Shown: piece after piece, positions 6,104-10,915 of the stretch
Layout: every line of letters starts with the position of its first letter
Numbering within the stretch: position 1 is the stretch's first letter
Source: Bacteroidales bacterium
Lineage (GTDB): Bacteria > Bacteroidota > Bacteroidia > Bacteroidales > UBA4181
Direction of reading: 5' to 3'
Assembly (NCBI GenBank): GCA_031259205.1
Contig: JAIRLS010000036.1
Span: forward strand, 1-10,915
DNA: 10,915 nt
The notes under the pieces: model-generated
The model's database searches: none
What the model saw: only the letters and a program-made list of their open reading frames with translations
What the model was told of the DNA's origin: nothing
Program-made: the position numbers and the translations under genes

Positions 6104-7453
6104 TTAATATTCTATAAATTCGATATGCAGGAAACCGCACAGCAGTTTCAACTCTTCTGCAATCTCTCCGTAGGCGATTGCGAAATGAGGTTCCCATCCG
6201 TCGTGTACCCATTGGGCGACTTTTTCCGTCGGAAGGCCGGACAACGGACTGACAGCTACCGATGTACCGTAGAACTTTTGAGGTTCGTCCAATGCGTTGC
6301 CTGTCATCGCCATCATTCGCAGTCCTTCCCTGCTTTTTCCCAGCCTCAAAACGGTTACCGGTCCGTTTTTTAGGCCAAATTCCATTGTCGGGCCTGTTTT
6401 CCTGTTGGGATGTACTCCCAGTCTTGCCCCTTCCGTTGCTCGCGCCAGCGAAGCGGCGCCTGCCCCGCAATGCCAAAACACGACGCCGTTGCATGATTCG
6501 TCGATCGCTACCGGATCCCCGAAATAGACCGCCCTGCCTGTCAATTCGGAAGCTATATACATACTGATGGCGCCTCCTGTATCGGTTTCGCAGGACGCCG
6601 CTATGCCGTCGTCATTCAAAAGCGACAATACCGCGCATACCGGAACGCCGTATTCCGTAAAAAAATCAGGCCAACACCGCGAAGCAACAGCTTTCACGTC
6701 GTTTTGCACCGTAAAATCCTGATATGCCTTACGCAAACGGGCGTATTTTTCCAGATTCTCTTCCGGCACAGATTCCCATCCTTTCGTTTTCGCTTTCAGT
6801 TCCGTTATAGCGAAGGCAAAGGATTCCGGCGGACAGGCCAACGCCTGCTTCATAAGGCTTGCAGCTTCGGTACGGACAATCCGTACGCCGAGTTTTCCGG
6901 CCAGCAATGCCTCGTCAATCGAGCCGAATCCAAATCCGGGAGGCTGCGTGCCTACCACGCCGACCGTTAACCGGCGCAGTTTTTTCATCACCGACAGGGC
7001 GGAAAACAGTTGCCGAAACGACAACTCTACTGCCGGCTCATCGGGATTGCCTAAAACAAACCGGAAATCGTATCCCTGCATGTACAGGCTGTTGCCGGCG
7101 GAGAAAGCACCTGTCAGCGAATTGAGTTTCAAGCGCCCCCCGTTGATGGACGGCTCGCGCAACGACCATACAACGACCGGACAGCAGAACCGCCGCGTAA
7201 TTTCCGACACAAAATCGCCTCCTATAAAGGTAGTGCACTGGTAAATCACCAAATCGGGAGCCTCCACCGTGTCCGCAAAAGCCGACAACATTTCCGGAGA
7301 AGTCAGTAATTCCGCCGGCCGGCATATATCGCCGGCCAAATTTTCCAGCAAGAGGCAGGATTTTTTAAAATTTTCCTCTGCATCCGGCATGGAAAACGTC
7401 GCACGCGCCAAAGGTAAAAAAACGATTTTTGACTTTATGTTCATGGTATTCAT
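6104..7453 (-). CDS. sqvD: L-fucose/L-arabinose isomerase family protein, probable sulfoquinovose to sulfofructose isomerase
   Basis: The 449-residue product belongs to the FucI/AraA-fold isomerases (COG2407 type). The N-terminal part (to about 160) has the substrate-domain fold, with VVVWSLREP (93-101). The C-terminal part carries candidate metal ligands Glu289 (CETD), Asp313 or Asp318 (GDPVAIDES), His328 (WHCG) and His423 (EPHFAIAYG). Spacing resembles AraA, where two acidic residues and two His bind Mn. It is too divergent to be called a true fucose or arabinose isomerase. SQ isomerases of this family (SqvD/SftI) open the transaldolase and transketolase sulfoglycolysis routes, making 6-deoxy-6-sulfofructose. 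Its ATG at 7453 overlaps the transporter stop by 4 bases (ATGA), suggesting coupled translation; a second ATG at 7444 is possible. The family is firm; the substrate is inferred from neighbours. Confidence 0.88.
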   Translation of the reverse strand: MNTMNIKSKIVFLPLARATFSMPDAEENFKKSCLLLENLAGDICRPAELLTSPEMLSAFADTVEAPDLVIYQCTTFIGGDFVSEITRRFCCPVVVWSLREPSINGGRLKLNSLTGAFSAGNSLYMQGYDFRFVLGNPDEPAVELSFRQLFSALSVMKKLRRLTVGVVGTQPPGFGFGSIDEALLAGKLGVRIVRTEAASLMKQALACPPESFAFAITELKAKTKGWESVPEENLEKYARLRKAYQDFTVQNDVKAVASRCWPDFFTEYGVPVCAVLSLLNDDGIAASCETDTGGAISMYIASELTGRAVYFGDPVAIDESCNGVVFWHCGAGAASLARATEGARLGVHPNRKTGPTMEFGLKNGPVTVLRLGKSREGLRMMAMTGNALDEPQKFYGTSVAVSPLSGLPTEKVAQWVHDGWEPHFAIAYGEIAEELKLLCGFLHIEFIEY

Positions 7454-8826
7454 ATTTCGAGATTTTTTCGTTCGTTCAGTTCCGTTACGATTTCATTGTA
7501 TCGTTTGTCCGACAATTTGTAAGCAACCGCCATCACAACAAAGGTGGCTATCGCCAGCACGCCCGGGTAGATAAACATCAACCCTTTGATGCCGGCCAAC
7601 GCTTCGACGGTTTGCTCACGATTCGGGATATAGCCCACGGCGGCCAGCACTACGCCCGGAATGAATCCGGCCAATGCCTGCGAGAATTTCCGGGAAAAGG
7701 TAAAAAAGGAATAAACCAGTCCTTCGGCTCTTTGGCCGGTTTTCCATTCTCCGTATTCCACCGCATCGGATATCAGCGCCCAGTTGAGAGTATTGATAAA
7801 GGAGGTGCCGAAGAAAGCCACGCACGCGAGGATAATAAAAGTAACGGAATCGCCGGCCAGAAACCATGCCGTCAAATCTGCCGCCGCCCAAAGCAAGCTG
7901 CCGGCAATGTACGTTGCTTTTTTGCCTGTGCGCCGAACCAGCAATGGTACAATAGCTACGCCGATAAACACGCATCCGATGCTGAAAAATCCCATATACG
8001 GCATAATTGAAATGTCATGCAGCGAATACTGGCAATAATAGGCTTGCACAGCGAGTTTGACATTAAACGCCGAAAATGTAAACAAATTCACAAGACACAA
8101 GACCAACAAGGGCGCATTACGAAACAAGGAAGAAAAACCGGCAATTAGCGATGTTTTTTCCTTTTTCGGTTTCGTATCGACATAGCGTTCCTTCACGCGG
8201 GCATAGCACGTCAATTGCAGCAATAAACCGGCGAAAGCAAACACTGAGGCCGCAACGACATACCCTGTCTGCATGTTGTCGAAAAACATCACAATCGGCA
8301 TAAATCCTACCGTGGTTAGCAGAAGTCCGGTATTGGCGCCTGCCCAGCGGAAGGAAGCCAAATCCGAACGTTCGACCGCATTGCGGGTCATCGCCGGTAT
8401 CATGGAGCCGTACGGTATGTTAAAGATACTGTAAATGGTACCAAACAACATATACGTGGCGAAAGCCCATATCGTGCGACCGGTCGGGCTGAAATCCGGC
8501 GTTGTGAAACTGACAACCGTCATCAGGGATAGAGGGATGGCGGCATACAGCATGAATGGTCTGAATTTTCCGCGTTTCCCGATTTTCTTCCGGTTGTCGA
8601 TCCACGTTCCCACGCTTAGGTCGGCAAAGCCATCCCACAGTTTGGTCACCAGAAAGACCAGGCCTGCAGTTTCGGCGGGTAATCCCAGCGAGTCGGTATA
8701 AAATTTCAGCAAGTATATCTGCCCCATGTCGAACAGGAAGTTGTTGCCGACGTCGCCCAGACCGTATGCGATCTTTTCCTTAAAAGGGATTTTGCTATTC
8801 ACTTTCAATGTCTGTGATTCATGCAT
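7450..8826 (-). CDS. GPH-family (MelB-like) sugar:cation symporter, probable sulfoquinovose importer
   Basis: A 458-residue inner-membrane protein with about twelve hydrophobic segments, of the glycoside-pentoside-hexuronide:cation symporter family. Visible family marks are GLGDVGNN (22-29), the acidic pair Asp65/Asp69 in WDGFAD that corresponds to the cation-binding Asp55/Asp59 of MelB, GKRGKFRP (83-90) in the first cytoplasmic loop, and EYGEWKTGQRAEG (357-369) before helix XI. Members with roles in SQ uptake include YihO/YihP of E. coli. It follows the Gfo/Idh/MocA gene by 44 bases and overlaps the isomerase by 4, so the importer and first cytosolic enzyme are translated together. The cargo is probably SQ or a short SQ glycoside such as sulfoquinovosyl glycerol; this is inference. 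No SusC/SusD pair is present in the window, so outer-membrane passage is not explained here. Confidence 0.93.
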   Translation of the reverse strand: MHESQTLKVNSKIPFKEKIAYGLGDVGNNFLFDMGQIYLLKFYTDSLGLPAETAGLVFLVTKLWDGFADLSVGTWIDNRKKIGKRGKFRPFMLYAAIPLSLMTVVSFTTPDFSPTGRTIWAFATYMLFGTIYSIFNIPYGSMIPAMTRNAVERSDLASFRWAGANTGLLLTTVGFMPIVMFFDNMQTGYVVAASVFAFAGLLLQLTCYARVKERYVDTKPKKEKTSLIAGFSSLFRNAPLLVLCLVNLFTFSAFNVKLAVQAYYCQYSLHDISIMPYMGFFSIGCVFIGVAIVPLLVRRTGKKATYIAGSLLWAAADLTAWFLAGDSVTFIILACVAFFGTSFINTLNWALISDAVEYGEWKTGQRAEGLVYSFFTFSRKFSQALAGFIPGVVLAAVGYIPNREQTVEALAGIKGLMFIYPGVLAIATFVVMAVAYKLSDKRYNEIVTELNERKNLEI

Positions 8827-8870
8827 ATTCCGTTCATCGCCTGTATTTTACCGCGACACATGAGCCGTTT

Positions 8871-10064
8871 CTATCCTAATTCTCTAACGTCAATCACTCG
8901 CCTTGCCATAGCCGACCGGACGGAACCTTCCATGATCTGTACCGTCTGACGGGCGATATAACCGTCGGGATACGGTTTTTCCTTCCCTTCCATCACTAAG
9001 GCAAAATACTTGAACTGTTCCGTTACTCCGTCGCCTTCCGGATTATTGCCGGACATGGATAATTTTTCGGGCTGGGGCAAATTGTCGGGTTTGGGAAACC
9101 CCGCCGGAGAGCCATAACTCACATTGATGTTGCCGTTGCCCATTTGTACCGTTCCGCCGCTGAAAAAGAAGGTATCCAGCGCCGCAGATCCGTAATTATA
9201 CACGTTGCCGCCGTAATTCATCAACGCGCCGTTGGCATAATAGACAAGTACGCCGGAGTGATCGCTCGAATCGCGTTTGCGAAGCGTGAAGTTATTAACG
9301 CCTTGCATACTGCATACCGATACAGGCTCGCTGTCGAATACCCAGTTGTTTACGTCGATGATGTGGTTGCCCATTTCGTACACCACGCCGCCGCTTCTCC
9401 GCTGATCCAGCCGCCAATATTTTACGCCGGCAGGATATTCGTCGGCGTCCGGTACGCGCCAGTCTCCACGAAAATCGTACAAACTCGACTGAAGAACCGT
9501 ACCGAGCGGTCTGGTGCGGACGATTTCAATCAGATTCTTATACACGCCGGAGTGACGACGCTGTGTGCCGATTTGCAGCGCTTTGCCCGTGCGTTCCATC
9601 GCTGCAATCATTTCATTGCAGTCGGCCACCGTTAGCGCCATCGGTTTTTCGCAAAACACATGTTTTCCCGCTTCAAGCGATGCGATCACTATCTCTCTGT
9701 GCGTATCATTGGGCGTAACGACACAGATAGCGTCCAATTCGTCCATACGAAGCAATTCGGACAAACTGTTGACAAACTTAGGCTTCACGCCCGTTTTAAT
9801 CAGTTTCGACCTTTGCTCCATCTTGTGCGGCAAGAAATCGCACAGCGCGGCAAGTTCTATGTTGGGAACGCCGTTCAGCGCACTAATGAGGGTCTTGCTA
9901 CGGTTGCCGCAGCCGATCAGCCCCATTTTGAATTTTTTACCCGCAGGAGCGTCTATCCCGCTCAAATTATTCGCCATTAACGGATGATTTGACAAAGTCA
10001 GCCCGATACCGGCGAAACTGCTCATACCTATAAAAGTACGTCTGGAAAGATTTTTATTACTCAT
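8871..10064 (-). CDS. Tat-exported Gfo/Idh/MocA family NAD(P)-dependent oxidoreductase, candidate glycoside-cleaving enzyme
   Basis: The 397-residue product has a clear twin-arginine leader (S-R-R-T-F-I-G, 7-13, then a hydrophobic stretch to about 31) and so should be exported folded with its nucleotide cofactor bound. The Rossmann fingerprint is GLIGCGNR (48-55), the family's E-K-P lies at 139-141, IGTQRRHS at 165-172, and the active-site segment GGVVYEMGNHIIDVNNW (225-241) includes His234. This architecture resembles GH109-type and other exported Bacteroidetes members that use a bound NAD to oxidise and then cleave glycosides. NAD-dependent sulfoquinovosidases of this superfamily (GH188) are known, so as the first gene of an SQ-type operon it may release SQ from sulfoquinovosyl glycerol. 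That is inference: I cannot tell GH188 from GH109 or a plain dehydrogenase by eye. It starts at ATG 10064, just after the gap holding the candidate promoter. Confidence 0.9.
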   Translation of the reverse strand: MSNKNLSRRTFIGMSSFAGIGLTLSNHPLMANNLSGIDAPAGKKFKMGLIGCGNRSKTLISALNGVPNIELAALCDFLPHKMEQRSKLIKTGVKPKFVNSLSELLRMDELDAICVVTPNDTHREIVIASLEAGKHVFCEKPMALTVADCNEMIAAMERTGKALQIGTQRRHSGVYKNLIEIVRTRPLGTVLQSSLYDFRGDWRVPDADEYPAGVKYWRLDQRRSGGVVYEMGNHIIDVNNWVFDSEPVSVCSMQGVNNFTLRKRDSSDHSGVLVYYANGALMNYGGNVYNYGSAALDTFFFSGGTVQMGNGNINVSYGSPAGFPKPDNLPQPEKLSMSGNNPEGDGVTEQFKYFALVMEGKEKPYPDGYIARQTVQIMEGSVRSAMARRVIDVRELG

Positions 10065-10120
10065 GATTTTAATTATTTAATTTACTTATTCTAATATGCA
10101 AAATCGGTTTTTCAAAAGTC

Positions 10121-10128
10121 CAAAAGTA
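10121..10128 (-). promoter_or_regulatory. Candidate Bacteroides-type -7 promoter box for the operon
   Basis: The minus strand reads TACTTTTG here, an exact match to the Bacteroidetes -7 consensus TAnnTTTG and the only exact match on that strand in the gap. Transcription would begin near 10114, leaving a leader of about 50 A/T-rich bases before the ATG at 10064. No matching -33 TTTG box is found at the expected distance (around 10148), so an activator may be needed or the call may be wrong. A near copy (GACTTTTG) lies next to it at 10113-10120. Confidence 0.4.
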
Positions 10129-10225
10129 GAGATTAAATTTGAAGTGGCCTATTTTTTTTTGTTAAAAAATATTAAGTCCGTGAAAACAGGCGGTTGCAGA
10201 GGGTGCATTTCAAATTGTCGCAAAC

Positions 10226-10269
10226 CGGCTTATCGTAGCCGTCATTGCAGGCCCGAAGCCCCAAGCAAT
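10226..10269. repeat. Two adjacent hairpins, likely dispersed intergenic repeat
   Basis: The first hairpin pairs CGGCT (10226-10230) with AGCCG (10237-10241). The second pairs ATTGC (10244-10248) with GCAAT (10265-10269), with an inner GGC/GCC. On the minus strand the second reads GGATTGCTTGG...CAATGACGG, which resembles the widespread GGATTGCTTC...CAATGACG palindromic intergenic repeats of many bacterial genomes. Whether it is repeated in this genome cannot be seen from one copy. Confidence 0.4.
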
Positions 10270-10447
10270 CCCAATGTGTTAATAATGAAAAAAACGTGCA
10301 TGCTTAATTTTTCGGACGGCTCCATTGCATACAAAACGTTTGAAAGCAACTTCGAGCAAAGATTTCCCCGTCCATCTATTCAAAATTTAAATGGGAATAA
10401 TTATGCAAAATAGAAATCTGTTGCAGATCAATCAGATATAGACAAAT

Positions 10448-10469
10448 GGGTATTCTAAGCGCTTAACCC
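10448..10469. other. Inverted repeat at the end of the nuclease gene, with a perfect 10-bp palindrome
   Basis: The perfect palindrome TAAGCGCTTA (10456-10465) is flanked by GGGT (10448-10451) and ACCC (10466-10469), giving an interrupted hairpin with a 4-base bulge. It overlaps the nuclease stop codon. Only a short T-rich stretch follows on the minus strand, so it is a poor intrinsic terminator. The central AAGCGCTT also resembles a LacI-type operator half-site pair, but it lies about 330 bases from the candidate operon promoter. Confidence 0.35.
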
Positions 10470-10915
10470 TATTTTATATTTAAAAGACGTTTATATTTTT
10501 CTATTTCGCGTGCTTGCTCTTCGAGCGCTTTGCTTTGCTCTTCGAGTGCTTTATCTTTCTCTTCGAGCGTTTTATCTTTCTCTTCGAGTGCTTTATCTTT
10601 CTCTTCGAGTGCTTTCCTTTGCTCTTCGCGCGCTTTCCTTTGCTCTTCGAGTGCTTTATCTTTCTCTTCGAGTGCTTTATCTTTCTCTTTGAGCTGTTTC
10701 GAGTATTCCCATTCCGCTTCGTATTTTGCAGAGGCGATTTGGCTGAGATAGCGACTTTTGGCTTCCTGTTCGTAATCATAAGCCGCCCTATCTTCCGCAG
10801 AAAGGCGAAGGTAATCCAGTATTTCGCGCGCTTTCGGCAATCCTTGGGCCTTGAAATCCTCTTTTATACGGTCGTTTTTCAAAAAATAAATCCATTCATC
10901 AAGCGTAGTCTTTGC
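10469..10915 (-). CDS. Rpn-family recombination-promoting nuclease (PD-(D/E)XK transposase-like), 3' part only, with heptad-repeat tail
   Basis: The frame is open from the window edge to the TAG at 10469, so only the last 148 codons are seen and the start lies outside. The visible N-terminal part reads LDEWIYFLKN, then LPKAREILDYLRLS and RAAYDYEQE, typical of the region after the nuclease domain in Rpn/PD-(D/E)XK family putative transposases (PF12784), which are abundant in Bacteroidetes. The catalytic residues would be upstream and are not visible. A TTG at 10882 could be misread as a start but lies within this conserved block. From about residue 79 of the fragment, nine copies of a charged heptad (L-E-E-K-D-K-A and variants) form a long predicted coiled coil, ending with a short basic tail. 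The gene is probably independent of the operon, 404 bases away from it. Confidence 0.8.
   Translation of the reverse strand, partial: AKTTLDEWIYFLKNDRIKEDFKAQGLPKAREILDYLRLSAEDRAAYDYEQEAKSRYLSQIASAKYEAEWEYSKQLKEKDKALEEKDKALEEQRKAREEQRKALEEKDKALEEKDKTLEEKDKALEEQSKALEEQAREIEKYKRLLNIK
10517..10705 (-). repeat. Nine tandem 21-bp repeats encoding a heptad coiled coil
   Basis: The motif CTCTTCGAG (plus strand) recurs exactly every 21 bases, at 10517, 10538, 10559, 10580, 10601, 10622, 10643, 10664 and, with one change, 10685. Two main unit types alternate in blocks, encoding EEKDKAL and EEQRKAL/EEQSKAL. Because 21 is a multiple of three, copy gain or loss by replication slippage would lengthen or shorten the coiled coil without breaking the frame. 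Confidence 0.93.

Larger units (their letters stand above)
10065..10468. other. 404-bp intergenic gap upstream of the operon
   Basis: No convincing gene was found here. The side next to the operon (about 10065-10185) is very A/T-rich and holds the candidate promoter. The middle (about 10186-10275) is richer in G+C and holds two adjacent hairpins that look like dispersed repeat material. The rest (10276-10468) shows nothing beyond the palindrome near the nuclease stop. A 42-codon plus-strand frame (10285-10413) and a minus-strand Cys-rich frame lacking a start codon look accidental. Confidence 0.7.

Noticed and set aside
6104..7453. True L-fucose or L-arabinose isomerase
   Set aside because: The protein is shorter and too divergent in the substrate domain, and no fucose or arabinose kinase or aldolase lies nearby.
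10096..10413. 105-codon plus-strand frame in the intergenic gap
   Set aside because: It runs through the candidate promoter, the hairpin repeats and A/T-rich DNA, and has no recognisable domain or conserved composition.
10456..10465. Strong intrinsic terminator at TAAGCGCTTA
   Set aside because: The palindrome has no loop and is not followed by a T-run on the minus strand.
10517..10705. CRISPR-like array
   Set aside because: The regular 21-bp period has no unique spacers and is fully explained as heptad codons within a coding frame.

Overview
The window suggests a Bacteroidetes genome, probably Bacteroidales. Genes lack Shine-Dalgarno sequences and sit behind A/T-rich leaders. The one convincing promoter box is the Bacteroides-type TAnnTTTG. 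The exported proteins carry the Tat leaders common in this phylum, and a Rpn-type nuclease lies at the edge. All supported genes read on the minus strand, so transcription runs from high to low coordinates.

Layout in transcription order: the end of a Rpn-family nuclease with a heptad-repeat coiled-coil tail (10915-10469); a 404-bp non-coding gap with hairpin repeats and a candidate promoter (10468-10065); then nine tightly packed genes that look like one operon. These are a Tat-exported Gfo/Idh/MocA oxidoreductase (10064-8871), a GPH-type sugar symporter (8826-7450), an L-fucose/arabinose-isomerase-fold enzyme (7453-6104), a DUF4867 cupin-like protein (6097-5423), a split transketolase (N half 5411-4572, C half 4556-3615), an RpiB-fold isomerase (3593-3111), an iron-type alcohol dehydrogenase (3102-1939), a TauE/SafE exporter (1933-1202) and a Tat-exported TIM-barrel isomerase-like protein (1177-257). 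The last 256 bases hold only short repeats.

Main interpretation (inference, from gene combination plus residues): this is a sulfoquinovose (SQ) operon of the sulfoglycolytic transketolase (sulfo-TK) type. SQ would be imported by the GPH carrier and isomerised to 6-deoxy-6-sulfofructose. The split transketolase would remove a C2 unit onto glyceraldehyde 3-phosphate, leaving 4-deoxy-4-sulfoerythrose. The RpiB-like enzyme would turn this into the 2-ketose, and a second transketolase round would leave sulfoacetaldehyde. The iron ADH would reduce that to isethionate, and the TauE permease would export it. Carbon is retained as two xylulose 5-phosphates and no kinase is needed. The RpiB-like protein has kept the catalytic Cys but lost every phosphate-binding residue I can align, as expected for a sulfonated, non-phosphorylated substrate. 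DUF4867, as I recall, also occurs in Firmicutes SQ gene clusters.

The exported Gfo/Idh/MocA and TIM-barrel proteins at the two ends of the operon are candidates for releasing SQ from its glycosides in the periplasm. No GH31 sulfoquinovosidase and no transcription regulator is present in the window. No RNA gene, CRISPR array or insertion sequence was seen.
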